The position numbers and the translations under genes were made by a program. DNA of 21,743 nucleotides from Bacteroidota bacterium (GTDB lineage Bacteria; Spirochaetota; Spirochaetia; JABMQR01), in contig JABMQR010000076.1 in NCBI GenBank assembly GCA_013202335.1, forward strand, positions 1 through 21,743. Direction: 5' to 3'. The notes under the pieces were generated by a model. It was not told where the DNA came from. It did not search any database and saw only the letters and a program-made list of their open reading frames with translations. This document shows, one piece after another, positions 15,025-21,743 of this stretch. Numbering within the stretch: the stretch's first letter is position 1; each line of letters begins with the position of its first letter.

Positions 15025-16326
15025 ATGTGCAAAAAAGGAATCGTACTGGTATTATTCTTGCTAATGTCAACGGCATTAGTTTTCGCAGGTGCAGAGGCAG
15101 AAGGCGCCGAAGCAGCGGATAGCGGTGAACCATTGGAGTTTTATGGATGGGACTTTATGCCTGATCAGATTAAAGCCTATAACAATGATTTCAGCGTTGA
15201 GAATGATGAAGAGGTCAATGTTCATATCATTCCGAATATTGGATATGTACCCGGACTTCAGACAAAGATGATGGGCGGCGTCCGAATGGATGTTATGTAC
15301 AATTTTCGCTGGAACCAACTGAGATTCTACAACGTTGGATGGGCAAAAGGCCTGTCGGATTTTGACGGCGCTGATGAAGTGCTGAATGATATTGTTGAGA
15401 GTGCAAGACCTGCCTATCAGTCACCTGATGGAGAACTAATTTCTCTTCCCTATTTCTCGGCACCCTTCATTTTGATGTTCAATCCCAGTCTGCTGAAATC
15501 TGTAGGATATGACAATTTTCCTGCAACCAAGCAGGAAATGTATGAGATGTGTGTAAAACTAAAAGCTAATGGTGTGGACAGTCCTTATGTAGCCTATTGG
15601 AACAAAGACTTTATCGACCGATACTTTTTCATCTATCTGATCTCTGAAGGCATTAAAGTATTTGATGACAATTTTAATCCAACATTCCAGAATGATCCGG
15701 CAACCAAAGAAGTTTTTACCTGGTGGGTTAAAATGTATCAGGAAGGGTTAACTACTCCGACTATTCTTACTGATGGACCAAGTGAAGGAGCAATCTCTAT
15801 TCAGGAAGGCCGATCAGCATTCTTTAATCTTCACCACTATTTTCTGAAAGGAATTCAGGAATCAGATGCACCAGAGGGTAAAAATGTTGTTGTTGGACCG
15901 CAAATTCCCGGAAAAACCGGTACAACACTGCACATTGGTGAAGTACTGCAGATGGGAGGAACTACTCCTGATCCGGAAAGAGCCTGGGAACTGCTGAAAT
16001 TTTACAGCTGGAAGAATGCAGAAGGTGATTACCATGTTCCAAGAACCTGGGCACTGGAAGCTGGTCTTCTTGTTCCCTACAAAGGATTCTTTGAGATTAA
16101 GGAAATTCAGGATAGCTTTAAATCATGGATCGATTGGGATCAGCTGATTGAAATTATCGAAGACAAGTCAAAGATCGAACCTGTCAGAATGCAGATATGG
16201 TATCCTGACTGGAGAACTGAATCAGCAAATATTCTCCATAATATGCTTTTGGATAATATTTCTGTAGACGATGCTATAGCAGAAATTGCTGACCTTGCTA
16301 AGAAAAACAAGTCAGAAGCCGAATAA
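15025..16326 (+). CDS. ABC sugar-importer substrate-binding protein (family 1), module 2
   Basis: Extracytoplasmic solute-binding protein, 433 aa. A signal peptide of about 22 residues ends in ALVFA before GAEAEGAEA, a mature N-terminus seen in many spirochaetal sugar-binding proteins. The only early Cys is residue 2, so it is not an obvious lipoprotein. Features include MMGGVRMDVMYNFRW, SLPYFSAPFILMFNPSLLKSVG and EGRSAFFNLHHYFLKG, where the usual GPW ligand segment is not conserved. This differs clearly from the module 1 binding protein, so the ligand is likely different. AGGAGG (15011-15016) supports the start. A GC-rich hairpin and two permease genes follow. Confidence 0.92.
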   Translation: MCKKGIVLVLFLLMSTALVFAGAEAEGAEAADSGEPLEFYGWDFMPDQIKAYNNDFSVENDEEVNVHIIPNIGYVPGLQTKMMGGVRMDVMYNFRWNQLRFYNVGWAKGLSDFDGADEVLNDIVESARPAYQSPDGELISLPYFSAPFILMFNPSLLKSVGYDNFPATKQEMYEMCVKLKANGVDSPYVAYWNKDFIDRYFFIYLISEGIKVFDDNFNPTFQNDPATKEVFTWWVKMYQEGLTTPTILTDGPSEGAISIQEGRSAFFNLHHYFLKGIQESDAPEGKNVVVGPQIPGKTGTTLHIGEVLQMGGTTPDPERAWELLKFYSWKNAEGDYHVPRTWALEAGLLVPYKGFFEIKEIQDSFKSWIDWDQLIEIIEDKSKIEPVRMQIWYPDWRTESANILHNMLLDNISVDDAIAEIADLAKKNKSEAE

Positions 16327-16338
16327 GATTATGTCCCG

Positions 16339-16358
16339 GGGCGGGAGAAATCCCGCCC
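16339..16358 (+). repeat. GC-rich stem-loop behind second binding-protein gene
   Basis: Perfect 8-bp stem GGGCGGGA / TCCCGCCC closed by a GAAA tetraloop of the stable GNRA class, 12 bases after the stop codon. No U-run follows, so it is likely an mRNA-stabilising or partial attenuator hairpin that sets binding-protein and permease levels apart, parallel to 4343-4390. Confidence 0.75.
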
Positions 16359-16384
16359 AATAATATATCAGCAAAGGACCATCA

Positions 16385-17287
16385 ATGATACGTAAAAAAT
16401 ATGATATATTGCCGTCAGATTATCGGGTATCGATCTATTTTGTCATACCTGCAATTATTTCTGTTCTTGCATTTCTTCTCTTCCCGTTTATATATACGGT
16501 GATTCTGAGCTTAAGTAAGTTTAATTTAATGGATCAAAGCCTAACATTCAGGGGGTTGGATAATTATATTTCAATATTTTCATCCAAGCCTTTTATTCAC
16601 TCTATCAGTATAACCGTTCTTTTTGCGCTCTATGTTTTAATCTGCTCTAGCGTGCTGGGAGTGTTGTTTGCACTCCTTCTTAATCAGGATTTTATCGGGA
16701 GAGGATTTGCGCGGGCAATACTGATTATTCCCTGGGCTATTCCCTGGGTAGTAATAGGAATTATGTGGAAATGGATGCTGAATGCACAATTTGGTTTGCT
16801 TAATGGCTTGCTCTTCCAGCTCGGACTGATCAAAGAGTATATCCCGTTTCTGGCCCTGGAGAAGTGGGTTCTCTTTATATCGGCATTGCCTGCTGTATGG
16901 AGACAAGCGTCCTTTTCAGGCATTCTGCTTTTAGCATCAATTCAAACCATCCCCAATGCACTTTATGAATCAGCAATGATTGACGGAGCCGGTACACTTC
17001 GGAAATTCTTCTCAATCACACTTCCCTGGATGATGCCGACGCTTATAGTTGTATTCATGTTCAATACTCTGTATGGATTTATGCAGTTTGATACGGTATT
17101 CATGCTTACAAAAGGTGGACCAGGGGATGCAACTGAAGTAATCGCAATAAATATGTATAGAAAAGCTTTTGAATCGTTGAAACTGGGTGAAGGTGCTGCC
17201 ATCGGATATGTACTCTCTATGCTCTGTCTTGCTTTCGGGCTCGTCTTCACACGTATTTTACGAAAAGTAGAAGATATAACAAAATAG
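16385..17287 (+). CDS. ABC sugar-importer permease, MalF/UgpA-like
   Basis: Inner-membrane subunit of 300 aa with about six helices (first at about 16-43; others around 74-99, 110-131, 158-185, 212-235 and 268-291). FRGLDNYISIF near 55-65 and LLIIPWAIPWVVIGIMWKW-type residues at 112-130 are family signatures. The ATPase-docking EAA loop is at about 194-218, reading YESAMIDGAG...WMMP, with the usual EAA weakened to ESA. AAGGA lies ahead of the ATG. It pairs with the permease 10 bp downstream. As in module 1, no ATPase gene is present. Confidence 0.95.
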   Translation: MIRKKYDILPSDYRVSIYFVIPAIISVLAFLLFPFIYTVILSLSKFNLMDQSLTFRGLDNYISIFSSKPFIHSISITVLFALYVLICSSVLGVLFALLLNQDFIGRGFARAILIIPWAIPWVVIGIMWKWMLNAQFGLLNGLLFQLGLIKEYIPFLALEKWVLFISALPAVWRQASFSGILLLASIQTIPNALYESAMIDGAGTLRKFFSITLPWMMPTLIVVFMFNTLYGFMQFDTVFMLTKGGPGDATEVIAINMYRKAFESLKLGEGAAIGYVLSMLCLAFGLVFTRILRKVEDITK

Positions 17288-17297
17288 GAAAAATGAG

Positions 17298-18176
17298 ATG
17301 TTAAGAAAGAAATCAATTGTGGGAAAAGTGCTGCTCTACTTAGCGTTTGCTCTATTTATCTTCTGGATTGTATTCCCCTTCCTGTGGGTTATCATATCAA
17401 GCTTTATGACCATCAGCGAGCTGGGAGCAGTTCCACCTCACTGGATACCGGAACGGCCTACGCTGGCAAACTATAAGAGTGTTCTTCTTGGTGTGTACGA
17501 AGGGAAAAATACCTATGGAACCTATGGTTCCGGGCAAAAGGCAGAGACCATTCTGCCTGCTTTAAGGAACAGTTTTTTAATAGCTGTCATTGTCTCTTTT
17601 TTCAATATTCTAATTGGCGGACTGGCTGCTTATTCAATTTCCCGATTTAAGACACGGCTGAATCACACCCTTTTCTATACATTGATAACTTCCAGAGTTT
17701 TGCCTCCGATAGGAATGATCATACCATTTTTTATCATTTTTAGATTTTTAAAAGTAATCAATACACCATTGGTGCTCATACTCTCCTATAACCTGCTGGT
17801 TTTACCTATGACCATATGGCTGTTGAAAGGATATTTTGACAATGTTCCGGCAGACCTGGAAGAGATGGCAATGGTGGAAGGGTGTACCCGTTTCAGATCA
17901 TTGTTTCTTATCGTTATACCTGTGGCAATACCCGGGTTTATCGCTGTATTCATTATGTCGATGATGGAATGCTGGAGTGAGTTCTTCTTTGCTCTGGTAA
18001 TGACCGATCAGTTAACATTACCCCCTGTTCTCATAGGATTTGAGAAAATGGAACAGATTCAATGGAATGTTATGGCAGCTGCTACCGTAATAACCGTTAT
18101 CCCGCCGGTAATTGTAGCACTGTTTATGCAGAAATATATTATCAAAGGGCTTACAGCTGGAGCTGTCAAGGGATAA
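17298..18176 (+). CDS. ABC sugar-importer permease, MalG/UgpE-like
   Basis: Second membrane subunit, 292 aa, six predicted helices, with the first at about 10-35. MalG-type marks are FPFLWVIISSFM, LANYKSVL, AAYSISRF (about 110-117), WLLKGYFDNVP and an EAA loop at about 188-213 (LEEMAMVEGCT...AIPG), in which EAA is changed to EMA. The C-terminus QKYIIKGLTAGAVKG nearly repeats that of the module 1 partner. The segment YEGKNTYGTYGSGQKAET (about 67-84) is an extra periplasmic loop compared with the module 1 permease. It lies 10 bp behind the first permease and 43 bp ahead of the next M24 gene. Confidence 0.95.
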   Translation: MLRKKSIVGKVLLYLAFALFIFWIVFPFLWVIISSFMTISELGAVPPHWIPERPTLANYKSVLLGVYEGKNTYGTYGSGQKAETILPALRNSFLIAVIVSFFNILIGGLAAYSISRFKTRLNHTLFYTLITSRVLPPIGMIIPFFIIFRFLKVINTPLVLILSYNLLVLPMTIWLLKGYFDNVPADLEEMAMVEGCTRFRSLFLIVIPVAIPGFIAVFIMSMMECWSEFFFALVMTDQLTLPPVLIGFEKMEQIQWNVMAAATVITVIPPVIVALFMQKYIIKGLTAGAVKG

Positions 18177-18219
18177 ATTAACTTTACTATAAAATAGAAG
18201 CTATAGAGGAGATTCAACC

Positions 18220-19395
18220 ATGAGATGCGAACCACTTCCCAAAGCGGAATATATGCGCAGAATTCGAAAAGTGCAGGAAGAGATAAGAAAGCAGGGAATA
18301 GATGTACTTATTACCTATAGTAATGAAACAGAATCGGCTTCAAGCCGGTATTTAACAGGATTTTGGCCTTTTTTTGATTTTGTGGGAATAGTTATTCCAG
18401 CCAATGGGGAAGCAGCACTGGTAACCGGCGGTCCCGAATCGTATGAATTTGCACTTCGATTTTCGGCAATCGAAAACATTCTTATCAACCCGCTTTATGT
18501 AGAATCGTCTGCACCGGATTGGGTACCGGAAGTAGAAGGGGAGAGCTTTGCAACGCTTCTTCCCCGTATATGCGGATCCGTTCCGAATGTTGTAGGATTG
18601 AGTGATTGGAATATTTTTCCTCATCTGTTGTTTGAAGATATTAAAGAGGGTGCTCCTGATGCAGATATCATTCCGGCGGATGACTTACTCATGAATATCA
18701 AAGCAATTAAAGAGGATGTAGAAATTCCTTATATTGAAGAGGCTTTTCGCATTACTGAACAGGCAATGTCTGCAGCTCTGGATGCATGCCGACCTGGAAT
18801 ACGCGAATATGAACTTGAATCAATTGCCCGGCAGAAAATGCTGGAATTAGGATCTGAAGGTATGCCTTATCCTGCCTGGGTATGTTCCGGTCCCAATACT
18901 CCATTAAGTCTGTGTCGATCCACCAGCAGAATGATAGAATCCGGTGATCTGGTTCAGTTTACCATGGGTTCAAAATTTATGGGATACTGCGGCAACATGT
19001 GCAGACCGGTATTCCTTGGGTCAGTTCCTTCACAGGCAGGCAGGCTCATGGATGCAGCAATCGAGGCTACCGAGTATGTAATGAAATTTCTTAAACCGGG
19101 GATTGTCGCTTCTGATGTTTTTTCAGGATATTATGACATTCTGGCAACCTATGGTTTTGAAAACTTCACACTCTATGGTCCAGCTCATGGAACCGGTCAT
19201 GCAGAAGTTGAGGGTCTTTGGCTCTCAAAGGATGCAGATTTTATCATTCAACCCAATATGCTCTTCAATGTTGATATCTGGCTGACCGATGGAACCTATG
19301 GAATGAGATACGAAGAGGGTGTGCTGATAACTAAAACCGGATTGAAACAACTGAATAACTCCAGAAGAAATAATCGTACTCTATCAATCAGTTAA
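18220..19395 (+). CDS. M24-fold protein, second copy, metal ligands and active His replaced
   Basis: A 391-aa creatinase/prolidase-fold protein with an N-terminal domain to about residue 155 and an M24 domain after it. Metal-ligand places read Thr248 (GDLVQFT), Asn259 (GYCGN), His323 (PAHGTG), Asp352 (NVDIW) and Glu365 (MRYEE); both aspartates are gone. The His that follows SG in aminopeptidase P and creatinase is replaced (SGPNTP, Pro228), and the creatinase-like Glu seen in the copy at 13438 is absent. It is therefore either an enzyme with altered chemistry or a non-catalytic partner. GAGGAG precedes the ATG by 9 bases. It lies 23 bp ahead of the third copy and is divergent in sequence from both others, so the duplication is old. 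Confidence 0.85.
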   Translation: MRCEPLPKAEYMRRIRKVQEEIRKQGIDVLITYSNETESASSRYLTGFWPFFDFVGIVIPANGEAALVTGGPESYEFALRFSAIENILINPLYVESSAPDWVPEVEGESFATLLPRICGSVPNVVGLSDWNIFPHLLFEDIKEGAPDADIIPADDLLMNIKAIKEDVEIPYIEEAFRITEQAMSAALDACRPGIREYELESIARQKMLELGSEGMPYPAWVCSGPNTPLSLCRSTSRMIESGDLVQFTMGSKFMGYCGNMCRPVFLGSVPSQAGRLMDAAIEATEYVMKFLKPGIVASDVFSGYYDILATYGFENFTLYGPAHGTGHAEVEGLWLSKDADFIIQPNMLFNVDIWLTDGTYGMRYEEGVLITKTGLKQLNNSRRNNRTLSIS

Positions 19396-19418
19396 TATGA
19401 AAGAAGGGGCTTGAGAAA

Positions 19419-20570
19419 ATGCTTACACAAGATGATTATAGGCAAAGAATAGAAGCAATGCGTTCAGCGTGTGAAATGAAAGATCTTGATGCCGTTCTCA
19501 TATTTGCCAATGAGAATGAACCGGCCAATGTACGCTATTTTACCAATTATAGACCAGTCTTTGAGACAACAGCACTCATTATTCCAAAGAGCGGGGAGGC
19601 TGTACTGCTAATTGGTCCGGAAACAGAAGCTCTTGCGAAAGATCACTCCGTGTTAACGAATTTTAAAATGCTGCAGCCATTTAGGGAGACCTCTGACCCT
19701 GAATATCCGGATATTCAATTGGATACCTTTCCTGAAATATTTTCTGAGCTGAATAATGGGCGCGGAATAAAAAAACTTGGACTGATTGGAACAAATCTTA
19801 TGACCGTTCAGGTATACGAGAAAATTCAGGAAGCACTCCCTGATGCAGTAATGACCAAAGAAGATTTTCTGCTGCGAAAAATGCGTATGATTAAATCTGA
19901 AAAAGAACTGATTCTGCTAAAAAAAGCTGCAATCAGTGCAGGTGAGGGATTTAAGTTTGCACTTAATCGGATACATCCCGGTATGACAGAGTTAGAAGCT
20001 ACCGCAGAGTGTCTTTATGGTGCCTATAAGAATGGAGCAGAAGGAACAGGATTTCAAATCTGGTGTGTGTCAGGAAAAGCAACAAATCAGGCAATCGGAA
20101 TTTCTACACCAAGAATCATCGGTAGAGAGGAGGTCGTTCAGATCTCTATGGGTGTACAGATTGAGGGATATGTTTCCAGTTTCGGCAGAGCTTTTGTTTT
20201 TGGAAATATATCTGATGATATCAAAAAAATGTTTGAGGTGAATCTTGCATCAAATGCTCTAACGCATGAGCTTATCAAACCGGGAGCTGCAGCTGCTGAT
20301 ATTGCAAAAAAGGTTCATGGCTATATCAGGAAAGAGGGGTTCGGTGACTGTCTAGTCTATGGTCCAGCGCATGGAATCGGTATGATGGAATGTGAATATC
20401 CCTTTATAGAAACCACCTCAGATTTTATATTGAGCGAAGGAATGACCTTTGCGGTAGATTCCTATCTTTCAGGCTCAAGTTTTGGAATGCGCTTCGAAGA
20501 CACTGTTGCGGTCACATCTCGTGGAGAAGAGCAGTTTTGTGATTACAGGCGGGAAATAATCAATCTATGA
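19419..20570 (+). CDS. M24-fold protein, third copy, metal ligands and active His replaced
   Basis: A 383-aa protein of the same two-domain creatinase/prolidase fold. Ligand places read Ser243 (VVQIS), Ser254 (GYVSS), His318 (PAHGIG), Asp347 (FAVDS) and Glu360 (MRFED). As in the other two copies both metal aspartates are missing and the first Glu is Asp. After SG the usual His is Asn223 (SGKATN). The N-terminal stretch ANVRYFTNYRPVFETTALIIP matches the first copy (ENLRYVSNFWPIFERGMCFIP) well. GAAGGGG lies before the ATG. It is followed after 10 bp by the epimerase gene. Hydrolysis of a C-N bond, or a partner role with another copy, are the options; neither can be decided from sequence. Confidence 0.85.
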   Translation: MLTQDDYRQRIEAMRSACEMKDLDAVLIFANENEPANVRYFTNYRPVFETTALIIPKSGEAVLLIGPETEALAKDHSVLTNFKMLQPFRETSDPEYPDIQLDTFPEIFSELNNGRGIKKLGLIGTNLMTVQVYEKIQEALPDAVMTKEDFLLRKMRMIKSEKELILLKKAAISAGEGFKFALNRIHPGMTELEATAECLYGAYKNGAEGTGFQIWCVSGKATNQAIGISTPRIIGREEVVQISMGVQIEGYVSSFGRAFVFGNISDDIKKMFEVNLASNALTHELIKPGAAAADIAKKVHGYIRKEGFGDCLVYGPAHGIGMMECEYPFIETTSDFILSEGMTFAVDSYLSGSSFGMRFEDTVAVTSRGEEQFCDYRREIINL

Positions 20571-20580
20571 GAAGGATAGG

Positions 20581-21441
20581 ATGAATAAGATAGGAATCCA
20601 TTATGGTAGTTTTGTTTCAACATGGAGCGAAGATCAATTTCCTTTAATTAAACGGGCCAAGTCTATAGGATTTGATTTGCTTGAATTTGGTGTTCCTTTT
20701 CTCTTGGAAATGGGTGATTACCAATTACAGCAATTTAAAGATGAAGCACAAGAAAATGATCTCTTATTAGTATTAAGTTTGGGTCTGAACCCTGAGCAGG
20801 ATATTGGTTCTCCCAATAGTGAAATACGTAATGCTGGTATGAAAGTGATGAAAGATACTATCAAGGCCATGATAAAAATCGGTGCAGTTGATTGTTCCGG
20901 GATAGTGTATGGCAGTTGGAATGGCAAGATTTCAAGGTATGAAGATAAGGCTATATATTGGAAAAATAGTGTGGCATCTATGAAGGAGATTGCAAAAATC
21001 CTGACGGATGAAGGAGTCTACTTCAATCTGGAGGTGGTTAATCGCTTTGAGAACTTCCTCCTTAACACCTGTGGGGAGGCATTGAAATACATTGAAGAAG
21101 TAGGTTCTTCTCATATTGGTGTTCATCTGGATACCTTCCATATGAATATTGAAGAAGATTCAATGGTGGCTCCAATCATTCGTGCAGGAGATAAACTCAG
21201 ATACTTTCATGTGGGGGAGAACAACAGAAAGTTCCCAGGATTAGGGAATCTCTCTTGGAAAACGATCTTTGATTCCCTGAAGGCTATCAATTATTTTGGA
21301 CCCATAACCATGGAACCTTTTGTGAAACCAGGTAGTGAGGTAGGGTCTGCTGTTAGCCTTTTCCGTAATCTTATGGATACCAGTGATTATGAGAATGATA
21401 TGAGGCAGTCTCTGAGTTTTGTCAGACATATGTTGTTATAG
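20581..21441 (+). CDS. Ketose 3-epimerase (D-tagatose/D-psicose 3-epimerase family)
   Basis: Cytoplasmic TIM-barrel isomerase of 286 aa that interconverts ketohexoses at carbon 3. The four metal ligands of the D-psicose 3-epimerase family are present: Glu151 (LEVVNRFEN), Asp184 (HLDTFHMNIEED), His210 (YFHVGENNR) and Glu245 (MEPFVKPG). Each is offset by one from the Agrobacterium enzyme (Glu152, Asp185, His211, Glu246), as I remember it. The N-terminus MNKIGIHYGSFVSTWSE also fits. Exact ketose preference cannot be told. AAGGA lies shortly before the ATG, 10 bp after the third M24 gene, so it is the last gene of the eight-gene operon. It is the clearest sign that the pathway ends in a free ketose or close relative. 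Confidence 0.92.
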   Translation: MNKIGIHYGSFVSTWSEDQFPLIKRAKSIGFDLLEFGVPFLLEMGDYQLQQFKDEAQENDLLLVLSLGLNPEQDIGSPNSEIRNAGMKVMKDTIKAMIKIGAVDCSGIVYGSWNGKISRYEDKAIYWKNSVASMKEIAKILTDEGVYFNLEVVNRFENFLLNTCGEALKYIEEVGSSHIGVHLDTFHMNIEEDSMVAPIIRAGDKLRYFHVGENNRKFPGLGNLSWKTIFDSLKAINYFGPITMEPFVKPGSEVGSAVSLFRNLMDTSDYENDMRQSLSFVRHMLL

Positions 21442-21527
21442 TTTATATGTATCTAAAATAGAGAATCTTGCTTGTTTAACCTGTACTATGTTCAAATATG
21501 AATCTATTTAAAGCAAACCAACTTACT

Positions 21528-21558
21528 CTACACTCTGAATCACTAAATCAGAGTGTAG
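21528..21558 (+). terminator. Hairpin downstream of the eight-gene operon
   Basis: Perfect 11-bp stem CTACACTCTGA / TCAGAGTGTAG with a 9-base loop, 86 bases after the epimerase stop. No clear U-run follows (CTTATAAAA), so it may be a weak terminator or a 3'-end stabilising hairpin. Confidence 0.5.
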
Positions 21559-21569
21559 CTTATAAAAGG

Positions 21570-21691
21570 TGCCAGGGAAGCCTCCGAAAAAGCATTTATT
21601 TTGAGTAAATCTTTGAAAAAACCTTCAAAATAGATACTTTAACGAGGTATAGAATATGCTAAAAAGCCCTTTTTCGGAGCCTTCCCAGGCA
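21570..21691. repeat. 122-bp element with 23-bp imperfect terminal inverted repeats
   Basis: The left arm (21570-21592) begins TGCCAGGGAAG and ends CGAAAAAG; the right arm (21669-21691) is its complement with two mismatched pairs in 23. Inside, TATTTTGA (near 21597) and TCAAAATA (near 21620) pair as well, so the unit could fold as one long cruciform. There is no gene inside and no target-site duplication at the edges. It could be a MITE-like element or a large RNA hairpin ending transcription from both sides. The rest of the gene-free stretch 21442-21743 holds only the hairpin at 21528 and, after 21692, a GC-richer tail I do not recognise. Confidence 0.6.
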
Positions 21692-21743
21692 GTGCGGCCG
21701 AGCCTAGGTCGCTTTAACATATAGCCCACGATAAGGCGAAGCC

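Noticed and set aside
21570..21691. Integron attC site
   Set aside because: Size and symmetry fit, but the outer ends lack the RYYYAAC / GTTRRRY core motifs and no gene cassette or integrase is present.

Overview
The window looks like an accessory sugar-catabolism locus from an AT-leaning Gram-negative-type bacterium, most likely a spirochaete. The main hint is the mature N-termini of the two solute-binding proteins (...FAGAEAEG..., ...YAQGAQ...), a style common in Spirochaetaceae ABC importers. The taxonomic call is inference. No rRNA, tRNA, CRISPR array or complete insertion sequence was seen.

Module 1 (about 206-8392). A cytosolic-type Cys sulfatase is divergent from a LacI-family regulator. 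The regulator is followed on the + strand by a carbohydrate ABC importer (binding protein and two permeases, no ATPase), a UroD/methyltransferase-fold protein and a short-chain dehydrogenase. A 36-bp palindrome sits directly behind a strong promoter in front of this lacI gene, so it is probably autoregulated. A bidirectional terminator at 8400-8430 closes the module.

Module 2 (about 8431-21441). A second LacI-family regulator (12211-13245, minus) lies among four transcription units: UroD-like protein plus MFS transporter (minus), a phosphotriesterase-family hydrolase (+), the regulator itself (minus), and an eight-gene + strand operon. That operon holds an M24/creatinase-fold protein, an Anabaena-sensory-rhodopsin-transducer-like protein, a second binding protein, two permeases, two more M24-fold proteins and a ketose 3-epimerase. 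A 16-bp palindrome of the type GGTTTKACGTMAAACC occurs in front of all four units. I read this as one regulon under the local LacI protein.

The most unusual features are the three M24-fold proteins, which all lack both metal-binding aspartates of the family; the ASRT-family protein in a sugar operon with no rhodopsin; and the shared operator set, which defines a pathway of at least 12 genes. The substrate is unknown. An amide-, guanidino- or sulfate-bearing sugar derivative would fit the enzyme set, but this is speculation.

Both edges look different from the core. The left 205 bases are more GC-rich with a short direct repeat. The right edge carries a 122-bp element with 23-bp imperfect terminal inverted repeats.
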